From Sisyra terminalis (lineage: Eukaryota > Arthropoda > Insecta > Neuroptera > Sisyridae): a DNA stretch of 64,000 nt. This document shows, one piece after another, positions 33,600 to 44,494 of this stretch (position 1 is the first letter of the stretch; every line of letters starts with the position of its first letter). The notes beneath the pieces were generated by a model. The model saw only the letters and a list, made by a program, of their open reading frames with translations. It was not told the origin of the DNA and did not search any database. A program made the position numbers and the translations under genes. The stretch is taken from the NCBI GenBank assembly GCA_958496175.1, contig OY292278.1, positions 36,332,001-36,396,000 on the forward strand, read 5' to 3'.

Positions 33600-35070
33600 T
33601 AATTGCTATTCCGAAAAAGAGATTCAAACTTCAAAATAGTAGAGGTAGATATTTACTAACAGTTGATAGTTTCGCAACTTGCTAGACTTAAATTACCTTT
33701 ATCAGAATTGTTTTGTTTTAAAGACATTACAGTTAAATTATTTTAATGATATTTAAACTCGGAGGCAATTTGGGTTTTAAGATTAAATCTCTCTAATACT
33801 TTCAAGTGTTTGTCTAATTTAAAATAGCTGGGTAAATTTAAAAATAAGCACTTATATCTAATTTAAGTGTAAACAAATATCAATATTTGGAAATACTCAG
33901 TTATACTTTTAAGTATTTAATTAGTTAAATTACTGAAGAAATTTCTTGAATTCAAAATGATTTCACAGAATTTGGTCGAAGAAAATATTCGTTAATAGTA
34001 TAACTTAATTAAATATAAGTTCATTATTCCATTGCGTGCCAGCTTACAAGTTTTGCTACCTCTATCGAAAAACTTATAAGAGGCAATTGAAAATTGATTT
34101 TCCGAGGAAGAAAATCAAATGTATAAATTGGCAATTTTCAATAAATAAACTTTCAAAGTTGAAATTGTTTGAAAGCTTTTTTTTTTTTGAATATAAAGTG
34201 AAGTTGGAAATAAAATGAAAATTTTAACTTTTAAACTACTTATAAGGAACTCAATTTGGTGAATTGGAAAGTTTTGGAATTGGCCGTCGTGTTTTGCATC
34301 AATGCATTCGAATTACATTTAAGTTCCAAGAATTGGACTTTGAATTACTGTAAGGAAATATTATGCATAAGTAGAAACGTTTTTCCACTATTATTATCAA
34401 GCATTAGAAGTTTTGACTTTAACGATGTGGAAAAGAGATGAAAATTATATTTTATCGCTAAGTTTATTTTATCTTGGCTTCCAAGTTAAAATAACCAAAT
34501 CTAATTGATACTACATGAAAATTTGAAGGCTTAAAATACATTAAGTAATATATTAATTTAAAACATTTCTGTGGTAGCTTTTGTAATTATTTTTAGAATA
34601 TTTTAAATAAGGAAAAACTTCACATGTAAAGAGTGTCAATAAAAATATGGAACAGAAGTATATAAAACAAATGCTGTGCTTTGGAAGACATATTGTAATT
34701 TCGATAGGAGGAGATAGAGGGATAAAGATTAAATAGAAAAGAGAAAGCAAACAAAAGAACAAAAAATCCAAGTCTGAAGAAGGATTAGAGAAATGTTTTG
34801 ATTTTCAGTGGGTAACTGACCAAAAAAGAAAGCAGTTGGTTTATTAAAAAAATTACTTCGAGAAACCACCCATAACTGAATTTAATTTAAAAGGATAATA
34901 ATTTAAAAAAAAAAAACTTTTCTTAATAAATAAATATTTTTCCCGTTGTTATCAGTTTTCAAGTGGGGATAGCAATTCCAGTATACCCATAATATTCCTT
35001 GGAAATTTCTGGCATCGCGACACTCTGTAACAGGTTTCGATGATAATTCTTGATGATAATTCTTAAGGTG
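33600..35070. other. No gene recognised
   Basis: AT-rich DNA. Frames at 34036-34218, 34256-34441 and 34553-34771 have no supporting context. Confidence 0.5.
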
Positions 35071-35084
35071 AACTTTTGATTTAT

Positions 35085-35205
35085 TAGTTATTTACCATCG
35101 TTTTATAACTATTAAGGATGGGAACTTTGAAGACTAGCGCTAATAATAATTTGGAAATCAAGAAATATAAAAAATACCTGTCGCTACATTGAAACTCAGA
35201 AATTA
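35085..35205 (-). mobile_element. tRNA-derived SINE (family B), degenerate 3' part
   Basis: Plus strand shows AGTTATTTACCATCGTTTTATAAC.ATTAAGG and AAATCAAGAAATATAAAAAATAC, matching the reverse complement of the 3' two-thirds of the SINE. A and B boxes are lost. Confidence 0.45.
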
Positions 35206-35339
35206 TTGTAAAATTTATACTGTCAAAGGGGAAATTCTATTTACTAATAAATATACAGGCTTGGGACCATAGATTTTTGGATTTATGGGAACTAATGAGG
35301 ACTAATGTGAAGTTTATGACTTCTTCTCTTCATATGTAA

Positions 35340-35960
35340 ACTTCACCTTCACGTTACTGTACCCGTTTAAGTACGATAAACTGGCGACCGGACATGGGCG
35401 GGATAACCCTATAGTGATTATATAGGATATGATATCTCTCGGAAAAAAATTATGAAAAGCAATGGGAATCCACTTCCAGATGATATAAATTTTCATCCCC
35501 AATAATAGGCAACTTTCATTTGGAAACATTTCTGGAGTTTAAATGATTCTTCAAACGGATATCCGGAAGGAATTAATTTGAAGGTGAACATGCAAAATCA
35601 AAGTAGATTAGCCTTCCGGAAACCCAAAAAAATAGCTATCTGGAATGTAGGGAGACTAATTCAATAAGCAGGAAAACTTCAAATAATCGAAACTCAGGAA
35701 ATGTTGGCCCATAATATAGTTATCCTTGGAATCGGTGATTTGCATTGGCAAGGAAAAGGACAAGTCTAGAGTATTTATAACAATTAGGAGAGATTGATTG
35801 CCGTGGGAAACGTAGAGGGAAAAAGATCCAATGGACGCTTATTAATCTGGTAAATTATCAGGTGCAAAAAGGCATCGGCACTTCATTTTAAGGATCCGTA
35901 AATTATTCTCAGCAACAATGAGAGAATGATCAAAGAAATAGTTGATTAACTATCTATAAA
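35340..35960 (+). pseudogene. RTE-like LINE 5' part with APE-type endonuclease relic
   Basis: Near 35385-35410 the plus strand reads LATGHGRDNP in one frame, a leader string common in these LINEs. Near 35620-35770 the reading KKIAIWNVG, then AGKLQIIET, EMLAHNIVILGIGDLHWQGK matches the N-terminal endonuclease motif (xxTWNVRTxxQAGKLxxxxxEMxxxxxDILGxxExRWxGxG). Stops and a small shift in the first motif show decay. It is the same LINE type as the reverse transcriptase relic at 8.9-9.7 kb. The catalytic Asn of the TWNVR motif is kept; the ExRW glutamate is replaced. The minus-strand frame at 35314-35529 is spurious. Confidence 0.7.
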
Positions 35961-35964
35961 TTGT

Positions 35965-36845
35965 TACCGTTATCATAGAAAAAATTTTCAAAAGTTTGTT
36001 TTCGGAATAATTTAAAAGATTTAATTGCGACTTTCTACTATAACAAATGTAACATTAACAAACATTTTAAAATAAGATTGACAAAGAAAACCCTAAATCT
36101 CCTATGGTTCTCCTAGTAACTACTATATAGCTAACTAACTATATTGGTAATTTCAGAACATCGTAATTCTAGAAATTTCGCGAATTTTTTCCCAACTCAT
36201 GCTTTATTCAGCATTACTTCAACAAAAAAATAACATATACTTGGCAGGTTTATTTCAGGCAAGCAGTAATAATTCAAGGATAGCTAGAGCAACCCTTAAA
36301 TTTTTCTTTTGGCATACTCTAATTATCCCTTGATTTTTCTACAAATAACCAACAGCTAATCTAAAATAACAATAGCTTTTCTGAAAAAGATAAAGTTTAC
36401 GACATATTTATTGTAAGTTCTATAATATGGCTACCGAAAAAAGTTTTGCGACTATCCAATTACTATGATTGCACCCGATTTGTGTACTCATATATTGCCC
36501 AAATTGCCCAATCATGACGAAAATCAAAATCTCTTTAAAAGTTTTAAGTTTCTGGAGGAAAATATTTGTGGACTCTTACCCTCTTACCTTTGTCCTCTGT
36601 TTCAGCGATCGCAAAAGTGAAGGTTTATGGACCACTAGAAGTCTGAAAAAATCTTAAAAAATGATAAATTCAACATTTAAAAAGTTTTGAGTGATTCATG
36701 GCATTTAAATTATGAATTTAGTGGTCCATGAGGTCAATCAACAAGTTTGGCGACCACTGTTTTACATTACTTTAGCCATCCTACGACCTGTGGTTCAGCT
36801 GGTGTGGTACGAGCTGTTAAAAAGAAGTCTTTTTTATTTCTATAT
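35965..36845. other. No gene recognised
   Basis: AT-rich; the 62-codon frame at 36469-36657 is unsupported. The stretch 36730-36800 (GACCACTGTTTTAC, CCTACGACCTGTGG) may be a transposon-end remnant but was not resolved. Confidence 0.4.
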
Positions 36846-36849
36846 TATC

Positions 36850-36972
36850 AATAGTTATTAATCTTCGCTTTTGAACAACTAAGGTCTTTAGTGACCCTAG
36901 GGTTAGTAAAAATCCGTAAACTGAGAAATATTGAAATTTTACTCGTTACAAGATTAGAACGCAGCACCCACA
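36850..36972 (-). mobile_element. tRNA-derived SINE (family B), truncated copy
   Basis: Plus strand shows AAGGTCTTTAGTGACCCTAG, then GTAAACTGAGAAATATTGAA and TTTTACTCGTTACAAGATTAGAACG, colinear with the SINE reverse complement up to the B-box region, after which homology ends. Confidence 0.6.
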
Positions 36973-36999
36973 GAAACCATCATTTATTCAACTATAAAT

Positions 37000-37600
37000 A
37001 TTTATTGGATCTTTTTTTATTTTTTTGAAAAATCGCTTTTCAACGCCCAAATCCAATCTCTTCACCTGGGTGTGGCACCGTTCAAAGATCCAAACATTAA
37101 AACGAAGAAATTATCGCAGTGGTACGTGATTCACCTACACATATGGATTTCTCGATCGAATGATTTCAATATCGAACAAAACGAAGCGAGATCCATAAAA
37201 TTTTGCAGCGGCAAAGATGATGATCTCTCCTTTCACAAATCATTTCAAACGTGCTCCACTTTGCGCCCGTTTACCAATGATTTTTTCTAACGACTTAATT
37301 CCACGTTACCACTAACTAACCAAATATTTTCAATCGCACAAACAGTATCATTAAATTGGCCGGATTCGTGTCGGAGTTATTTATTACCGAAATTGAAAAA
37401 GCAAAACTTTAACACTTTAAAAAAGCAGATTTGTTTTTTCGATTTGCATCTCTTGGGGAAACGGGAGACGGAAGTTGCCGCTTGCTTGCCACTCCTGGTT
37501 TTATAAATGGGTTCGGTTCGTTCCATATCTCGTTCCATTTTATTTCATATCAAAACAGAAATTGTAAAGAAAATTCTAGAATTCTAGGACAATAAATTGT
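37000..37600. promoter_or_regulatory. GC-richer block, possible promoter or untranslated exon
   Basis: Less AT-rich than both flanks from about 37040 to 37560. On the plus strand TTTTATAAATGG (37499-37510) could be a TATA element ahead of GGTTCGGTTCGTTCC. On the minus strand a donor-like TAG|GTGAAT occurs near 37128. A 72-codon plus frame (37072-37290) has no clear splice context. Function unproven. Confidence 0.25.
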
Positions 37601-37609
37601 GAAACTCTA

Positions 37610-39205
37610 ACGAATCAACACAAAAACGAGTTTTGTGTTTGAGATACGTCACCGTTGTATTCAAGTGCAATTATTTGAATGCATTCACGGAAGAAAAATT
37701 GCAACTAAATTTGCAACCACTCTATCGATTTTCCCTGAAAATTTCCCAGTTGAATTCAACATTTCCAATTAAAATACATTGAATTATTGTGTACGTTTCT
37801 TGTTGTTGAACTGAAGACGATTTCAGTCTCATCAAGAAAATCTCTCTTGGGAGGGAACCGAATCGATTCGTTCGATCTGATCGAAAAAATTGCCAAGTAA
37901 ACTGTGAGAAATTCAATTTTTTCCAATGACTAGTTACTTTTCGATATTTAATTTATTTAAATATTGCCCATTTCAGATCATAGAAATATAATCACGTCGA
38001 GAAACCGCTAACCCATGTTAGTTGACCAAAACTATGCCAAAGATTTTGATGAATTTTTTCCTCCGGTGCAAATGAGCCAAATTATCCAGCATTCCACGTC
38101 CGTTATCTTTCATTTAATACTAATTTTATTTGATGCAAAAAATGCCTTCTGCAACAGCAGTAAATAATTATTAATACATAAATATTCAATCTTCCAAAAA
38201 AAATACCAAAGAAATCTCAACATATTATTTTTGTTCAAATAATCAAAACAGTAAAATATTTAATGATTTTTTTATTAATTTTTAACAATTCTGATTCAAA
38301 AACTTTGGTTTACTTATACTGAGTAAATATATTCTATAATATTTGTTCCATTAGTACATAATTTTACCATCATAATTTAAGCAAACTTCAGTATGAAAGT
38401 ATGAAAAAAATCCTTTAATCTATCTATAAATGAAATATATAATCAAAAAATATACTTCTATCGAAACAAATATCAGAAGTAAGGATTTACCAAATATTCT
38501 TTGAGACACGGTTGGAAAGCCAAAGTTAGAACCCTCAAAACTTCTACTGACATCCTTCCAATCTAATGTTAAATACAGTAACGTGAATTTATACATTAAT
38601 TCAAACTTCAATGCTATAAAGTTGCTTTTAATTGTTATTTAATAGAAGCAACTAGGGATGAGATAAATAAACTTATAAGTTATAAAAATTTAGTTCAAAT
38701 AGGAGTCGGAGTAGGAGCTAAAGTCAAACATTGGCTCCAGAACTGGAGCTAGAGTTTTATTTAAAAATTTAGTTCAGGAACTGGTGCTTTAATTAATTTA
38801 ATTCCATTACTTTTTATTCCTATCTATTTAATATATTTTTTAAAATCTATTTCTTTTTAATTTAGTTCTATTAGAAGCCTTTATTTTTATATTTGTTCTC
38901 CAAAAAAATGAAAATGAACAGCTGAATTACATATAGGAAACAAAGGATTCACATGAATTACAAAAAAAAAATCAAAATAATGACAATTAGTATGTAATTT
39001 TTTATTTTTGTTGTATGTATTTTTGTTATTTTTTCCCGATTAAGTCATCATTAAGCATATTAAACCATATAAAGAATATTAAACCAAAAAATATTTAGAT
39101 TTTTAAACTCTAAAACTTCCCGTCTGAAGTTACACAAGTGATGCCCTAATGCTTTGGAAGAAAAATCTCGTTTGTAGTAAATATTGAATGAAATTTAGGA
39201 TCGAT
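37610..39205. other. No gene recognised
   Basis: AT-rich. A short GGAGTCGGAGTAGGAGCTAA-type purine stretch near 38700-38770 repeats GGAGC(T/C) words. Frames at 37722-37916 and 38420-38611 are unsupported. Confidence 0.45.
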
Positions 39206-39210
39206 ATTAA

Positions 39211-39242
39211 TATTATATTATATTATATATTATATTAATATG

Positions 39243-39280
<38 letters not shown>

Positions 39281-39284
39281 CAAT
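39211..39284. repeat. (AT)n / ATT microsatellite
   Basis: ATTATATTATATT followed by an uninterrupted run of TA dinucleotides immediately 5' of the left tRNA inverted-repeat arm. Confidence 0.9.
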
Positions 39285-39361
39285 TATTCAATATTCAATA
39301 TATTCAATTTTTTGATGCAGATTTTTGATTAGATGTTAATGTATTATTATTGAATTAATAA

Positions 39362-39434
39362 GTTTCCGTGGTGTAGCGGTTATCACGTCTGCCTAACACG
39401 CAGAAGGTCCCCAGTTCGATCCTGGGCGGAAACA
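39362..39434 (+). tRNA. tRNA-Val (anticodon AAC)
   Basis: A 73-nt gene with a full cloverleaf. The acceptor stem GTTTCCG pairs with CGGAAAC, plus discriminator A. The D arm includes the A box (TGGTGTAGCGG). The anticodon stem-loop is GTCTGCCTAACACGCAG with loop CTAACAC and anticodon AAC. The T arm is CCCAG-TTCGATC-CTGGG (B box GTTCGATCC). No intron and no encoded CCA. It is followed at once by a run of ten T residues. It is identical to the minus-strand gene at 39723-39795, about 290 bp away. Sequence integrity in all stems suggests that it is functional. Confidence 0.97.
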
Positions 39435-39444
39435 TTTTTTTTTT
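39435..39444 (+). terminator. Pol III terminator of tRNA-Val (+)
   Basis: A run of ten T residues directly after the discriminator base. Confidence 0.9.
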
Positions 39445-39498
39445 AAAAAGAAATAATATTTTTATATTAATATATATATATATATTTTCTAATAACTA

Positions 39499-39669
39499 TA
39501 AATTTGATTATATTTTCTAATAACCCATGATAAATAGTTTTTCATACTGAGGGGCTTAAGTATTTGCTCAGTTTAAAGAATATGAATGAAAAGTACCTTA
39601 TTTTGTTGTCAATTCATAGACATGTAAGTTCCATTTCATGGGCGCATCGAAAATTAGTCCCAGATACTT
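39499..39669 (-). mobile_element. LINE fragment in the tRNA palindrome spacer
   Basis: Homologous to two separated pieces of the LINE at 40.5-42.2 kb (about 41118-41176 and 41925-42040), but contiguous here. The minus-strand reading FKLSKYLSPSV crosses the point where the larger copy carries a 0.7-kb MITE. This fragment is therefore an empty-site relative of that reverse-transcriptase region. Confidence 0.85.
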
Positions 39670-39712
39670 ACAAATATATATATATATTAATATAAAAATA
39701 TTATTTCTTTTT

Positions 39713-39722
39713 AAAAAAAAAA
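39713..39722 (-). terminator. Pol III terminator of tRNA-Val (-)
   Basis: A run of ten A residues on the plus strand (T run on the minus strand) directly after the discriminator of the minus-strand tRNA. Confidence 0.9.
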
Positions 39723-39795
39723 TGTTTCCGCCCAGGATCGAACTGGGGACCTTCTGCGTGTTAGGCAGACGTGATAACCGCTACACCACGGAAAC
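39723..39795 (-). tRNA. tRNA-Val (anticodon AAC), inverted twin
   Basis: The reverse complement is identical base for base to the tRNA-Val at 39362-39434. Every cloverleaf arm, the AAC anticodon, the A and B boxes and the T-run terminator are present. The two genes are convergent: their 3' ends and terminators face each other across the LINE-containing spacer. Perfect identity of the 73-bp genes and nearly all flanking arm sequence indicates recent duplication or ongoing gene conversion. Confidence 0.97.
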
Positions 39796-40375
39796 TTATT
39801 AATTCAATAATAATACATTAACATGTAATCAAAAATCTGCATCAAAAAATTGAACGTTTGATTTGATTTTACTATTGCTAATTCATAAATACTTATTTTT
39901 GCACAGTAGTAAACTTTCAATAAAGCAAAAAATTTTCTCTTCAAAGTCTCTAACAAAATTTTCCTTGATGTTGATAGGAAAAATCTTAATGTCAGAATAA
40001 AAATAAATTTACGGTTTGTGTACATTTCCGCTTACAAATTATCAAATAAATTTTGATACTAATTATGAAATTGAGACTGATTTCGGTGGAAAACTCGAAA
40101 AATACCTGAAGAAAGCTTGACTCGAGCTTTTCGTGATAGACAAACTATCTTTTTACCTACAAGTTAATGTAAAACCCTAGATGCAAAAGTAAGACATGCA
40201 TTTTTTTCAAATTTTTACAATTTTCTTTATGAAAGATTAAGTAACGAATGGAAAAATGGTAAGGATTTGCTTTGTAACATAAAGGTTGAAAAATAAGCGT
40301 GGAGGGTTGAAAAAAAATTCAAATGATATACATTTACCCATACGAAATGTAAGTTTTAAGCGAAAAATAGCTGAA

Positions 40376-40484
40376 TTCAAATAAAGATGACAATTCAGGT
40401 TATTTAAGATTTGATGTTATTCAATTTCCAGATTAACTACGTTTCGTTGCCAATTGCAGTTTCAGAAAAAAACGTAGCTAGTTT
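40376..40484. mobile_element. Deletion derivative of the 18-kb foldback element
   Basis: Carries GACAATTCAGGTTATTTAAG, TTTGATGTTATTCAATTTCC and AACTACGTTTCGTTGCC, then AACGTAGCTAGTTTGGAAAT. These are the same words, in arm then reverse-arm order, as the palindrome at 17995-19290 around its inner arms, with the centre removed. It lies directly beside the 3' tail of the minus-strand LINE. Confidence 0.65.
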
Positions 40485-40743
40485 GGAAATTTATTTATTT
40501 TATTTTTATTTATTTATTTACTTCCGATAGGCATTCTACAGAGATGCAAAGCATCTGTACATCGAACTGGAATATTACAATTGTAATATAATGCAATGTA
40601 TAATTGCATATATTTAAATCAGTTTAACAAAATTAAAAGTAACAAGGTTAAAAGTTACCAAGTTAAAAGATACAAAGTTAAAACAGAATTACCAATAGAA
40701 TAAATAAATACAATTTTAATTTAAAATTAAATAATGTCAGTGT

Positions 40744-41061
40744 TTAGTCACTAAAGGTACCCATTGTGCTTATTAATATTTTCCTCAGTTTCTTTCGCCT
40801 AAAACTAAGTGTTTTAAGATGATTGGGCAATTTATTAAAAATTTTTATCGCAATAAGACATGGATTTTTAGTGCTGATAGTTTTCTTAGTTTTAGGCAGC
40901 GTTAACAAATTAGATCTAGTTTGTTTATTCTTATTATTATATTGGGCTTTAGACTCATGATAGTGGTATGTTAAAGCATTTATGATAAATGATTCCTTGA
41001 TACCAAGGGGTATATCAGCAATACTGCGTGAGATGAAATAATTAATAAAGCTTTTTTGCAT
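40744..41061 (-). pseudogene. LINE reverse transcriptase C-terminus relic
   Basis: A 105-codon open piece of the LINE polyprotein ending at a natural-looking stop before the 3' UTR. It reads MQKSFINYFISR at the start and contains IAIKIFNKLPNHLKTLSFRR, matching the usual C-terminal xxFNxLPxxIKxL block of jockey/CR1-group elements, and ends in a basic helix. Upstream on the minus strand (41062-41175), out of uninterrupted frame, are INYGIIAWGGAYENSLKPL and LSPSVLKTIYHELFENI, which belong to the same protein. The copy is non-functional because of the inserted MITE and frame breaks. Confidence 0.8.
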
Positions 41062-41175
41062 AGTAGTCAGTGGCTTGAGACTATTTTCATAAGCCCCACC
41101 CCATGCAATTATGCCATAATTTATTATATTTTCAAATAACTCATGATAAATAGTTTTTAATACTGAGGGGCTTAA

Positions 41176-41903
41176 GGCGTTATATACAGTTAGAAGGCCG
41201 AAAAATAGCGAATATTCCAGAATTTTTTCAGAGAAAACTTTTAAATTAATTGATCTAAAAATTTGTATACATATTATGGTATCTTTTAACTGTATTTTAA
41301 GACTTAGTATTAGTAAAAATATTTATTTGGAAAGCAGCTACAGCTGATTTCCGGGAGCTCCTCTCAAAAAAGACGTTTTGAGGTGACCACTATATCTCTG
41401 AACTCGATCCTCTGAATTTAAAAAACCAAACAGATTTCGTTAAAGTAATGTTAAATCTAGTAATTAATCGAAGGAATAAGCAAAATAATTTTTTTTGACC
41501 AAATGGCGGTTTCTCAAAAAAAAAATCGATTTTTGACCAAAATTTCGGCCTTAAATTGTTTATAAAAAAAAAAAATATTTATCGGTGAGAAAAAATCTTC
41601 GATTAATTACTAAGAAGTATATTTAAGAAGCTCGTGTTAAAATCTGAGACTAATCGGTTTTGAGCGTTTTGGAGTAATGTTGGTCACCGATTTTGAAAAC
41701 ACCATTTTGAGAAAATCGCGTTTAAAGTTTGAAAAGCACTTTACATGAGATAAAAACGCCTTTTCAAATTTGCGTGTAACTTCGAAAATATTCACCGCAA
41801 CGATATGAAATTTTCTGTATGTATTCTTAAATATATGTACATTAAGAAAAAAAAAATAAAAAATAAATCGATTTTTTGAAAATTCTAACTGTATATAAAC
41901 CCG
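41176..41903. mobile_element. MITE (about 0.7 kb) inserted in the LINE
   Basis: Perfect 16-bp inverted termini TTATATACAGTTAGAA (from 41180) and TTCTAACTGTATATAA (ending about 41899), with looser GGCG/GGGT extension outward. It interrupts the reverse transcriptase between conserved blocks that are contiguous in the fragment at 39499-39669. Flanks CTTAAG / GTAAG suggest a short TTA/TAA-type duplication (PIF/Harbinger-like), but this is not settled. No transposase. Confidence 0.75.
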
Positions 41904-41995
41904 TAAGCATTTGCTTAAAGCGTTTAAGCGTTTGGTTAAAGAATATGAATGAAAAGTACCTTATTTTTTTGTCAATGCATAGACATATGTAAGTT

Positions 41996-42193
41996 TCATT
42001 TCATGTGCGCATCGAAAATTAGTCCCAGATACTTACAATTAACTATTCTTTTAAGATCAAAATTATTTATTTTAAGGTGGAAATTATCAGGAATGCTATC
42101 AAAGTAACTAACAAACGTAATATACGTAAACTTATCAATGTTGAGAGACAACTGATTTTCTCTTAACCAATTGTCAAATATTATGATCGTCAA
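41996..42193 (-). pseudogene. LINE reverse transcriptase fragment (post-YADD region)
   Basis: Minus-strand frame of 65 codons: IFDNWLRENQLSLNIDKFTY near the start and NCKYLGLIFDAHMK near the end. This is the typical W...N.L.LN..KT.Y..F then YKYLG..FD..M.W succession that follows the YADD box in jockey/CR1-group reverse transcriptases. The YADD box itself lies beyond the 5' truncation. Confidence 0.82.
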
Positions 42194-42199
42194 ATATTA

Positions 42200-44305
42200 A
42201 AAACGGACCATAAATAATCTAAATTTTTATATATAGTTTAAGAAAAAGCTGAGATCTAAGTTTAATAATCTATTACACCTAAATAGTTAGACCTTTGTTA
42301 ATGACTAGAAAAATGGTGATCCTGGACGAATCTTCAACAATGATAGTGATAAACTTCTTACATATTCTATAAATAAATCAAATGATAAACAATACTACTA
42401 ATAAAATATTTTGTTCTTAGTTTTATATATTCTTTTTTTTTTAAGAAGATCTCTTTCGGTGTACTCAATTAATTCTTGTTAACAATATTATTTTTTTAAA
42501 CGTAGGCTTCTCATACCCTCAATACAAAAATAATTGAACATCAATTTACCGTCCATTCTTTTTTCTCAAAAGGTATTTTAATTATCCTCCTTCAGTTAAG
42601 AAAAAAGGTATTGAACTCCTTCATTTTAACAACCACGATTAAATCTTTCCTGCCAGCAAGAAAAAAAATCATTTTATTTACCCTCCCATTTATCGGTTTT
42701 CTTAAGGGTGTTAATTCTTCATTCTTCGACCATCTCGAAGCCGTTTTTTCTACACGGAAATCGAAAGTCTTTGTTTTAAAATTAAGTAGACACCACATTT
42801 ATCTAAATGATTCGTCATTAACATTTCCAAAATTGAGAGTTGAGGCGTTCGATTTATGGTTTGATGGCATTTTTAGATTCTCAAGAGTGCTAGAAGAAGC
42901 CTCCAAACAACTTGAACTTAAGCATTGAAAAAAAAATGAATAGGTATCTTCGACACCTTTTTCGTGTATTTGGAAATTTCGAGAAGTCTTACACTGATTA
43001 GATAAAGGTTTGAATGGTTTGGGCGTTTCGAAATTGGTGTTGAGTTAATAACGAAAAGGAAAAAACGATAACTTTTTGAAAATAGTAAAAGTACTTTTTT
43101 CGAAAGATAAATCGAATTAAATCTTTCCATGAAAGACGTAAAACTATTTAAAATTAGATCAAGCCATCGATCACGATTCACTGTTCGGACCAGCTATAAT
43201 TCTTTGCCATCGATTTTTTCCAAATAAAATTCAATAAATCACCTCTGACGAATTTTCTAATTTGGATAAAAGTTGAAAATAAAAAAAAAACAAGTAAGTT
43301 TTGGATTTCTTTAACGAGAAGCTGGTGAAGGTAGATGAAACGTGAACGTGAAAGAAATTAGAGAAAATTATCATTCGCAATAATTGGAGACTTCCGAAAC
43401 ATTTCTTAAAGAAATAAAGACAGGTACAACTTTAAAACGAAATTAGTTTCTTAATTGCAAAAGCTTTCTAATTGCTGAATTTAGAAATTAAAACTAGATC
43501 ATTTTGTACAATCATTGTAAGTAAGGAATTGGTCTTCGAAATAATTGGTGTACAGAGTGCCAATCACCAATAGTGCCAAAGAATAAAAATTTCATAAAAT
43601 TAATTATTTATCTTCTACTGATTTTTTCAATTCACCACACTTCCCACTTGTATCTACAAGTTGCACTCTATTATTTTAATTCGCTAGTTTCTCATGATAC
43701 TTTGGATTGGCTTTAATTTTAGAAGTTTAATAGCGAAGCGTCAAAATATAATTTGAAAAAAAAAATGTTAAATATTAGTCCCACGTTGTCAACAAGTTAG
43801 TGCTATAAATCGGTGAAGGAATTTAAAATGAAAATTAAAAGAAGATATTAGCTTTTCAGCTTCCAATTAATCTTATCTTCTTTTCTTGTTTAGATTCTAT
43901 CATAGAAGAAAAAAGATAAAAGTAAGGTCATTTCGTGGACGAGACTCGTAAAAAGGTAATAAAGTCCTGCTGGACGTTATTGTGTTTTGTAAATTCAAAT
44001 AAACATCCATAAAACTTGAAGATGTAAAAGAAATAATAGACTCGTAATATCATTGTTATTACCGTAACGGACATAATATCCAGCTTGGTTTTGAGCCTCC
44101 ACATTCATGGTTTTAGTATGAGAAGAATTTAATATTAAAAGATTCATTCCTTTACAGTTCACAAAGAATGAAGCAAAAAATACTTGCAAAAATTAATTTG
44201 CCATATTTTCTCAATTATAATCCGTACCATACCTACGTTTTACAAAATAAAATACTACTAAAAAGCTAACAAGTATCTTCAATTTTATTTTAAGAATTTT
44301 GATAA
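42200..44305. other. No supported gene
   Basis: Overlapping frames at 42611-42928 (105 codons, plus), 42592-42798 and 42918-43181 (minus) occupy a slightly less AT-rich block. The plus frame begins MNSFILTTTIKSFLPARKK, has a plausible ATG-to-stop structure but no family resemblance, and is left uncalled. The remainder is featureless AT-rich DNA. Confidence 0.35.
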
Positions 44306-44316
44306 ATACTAGCTAA

Positions 44317-44483
44317 GCAAGGTTTGTAAATTACACAGGTTGCTCCATTAGAAAAAAAAAATGACGTCATACGAAGAATTTTGAAATTGATCAGTCTGAA
44401 GATATGTACGAATTTCTTCTGGATACGTCACGTATCCATCACGTAGCCACCATGAGGCCACCTGTGTATTTTATAAACCTTGC
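44317..44483. mobile_element. MITE, 167 bp, with TAGCTAA target duplication
   Basis: Inverted termini GCAAGGTTTGTAAATTACAC (44317-) and GTGTATTTTATAAACCTTGC (-44483) are flanked on both sides by TAGCTAA (44310-44316 and 44484-44490). The interior is unique and non-coding. Confidence 0.85.
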
Positions 44484-44494
44484 TAGCTAAGGAC

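Larger units (their letters stand above)
39303..39854. repeat. Inverted duplication carrying two tRNA-Val genes
   Basis: Arms at 39303-39485 and 39672-39854 (183 bp each) are nearly exact reverse complements, including the whole tRNA gene, its T-run terminator and about 58 bp of 5' flank. I see only a GAT/ACA-type mismatch in the flank. The 186-bp spacer is LINE-derived (39499-39669). Confidence 0.92.
40485..42193 (-). mobile_element. 5'-truncated jockey/CR1-like LINE, MITE-interrupted
   Basis: A minus-strand non-LTR retrotransposon. Its 3' end is AGAATGCCTATCGGAAGTAA followed by (AAAT)n-like repeats, complementary to 40485-40535. The 3' UTR runs to about 40744. Reverse-transcriptase sequence follows in two pieces (40744-41175 and 41904-42193), separated by a MITE. 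No endonuclease or first ORF is present, so the copy is 5'-truncated near 42.2 kb. Confidence 0.85.

Noticed and set aside
42611..42928. 105-codon plus-strand ATG frame
   Set aside because: Long for this composition, but overlapped by minus-strand frames, without recognisable motif, splice context or promoter. Left uncalled; transcript evidence could revive it.
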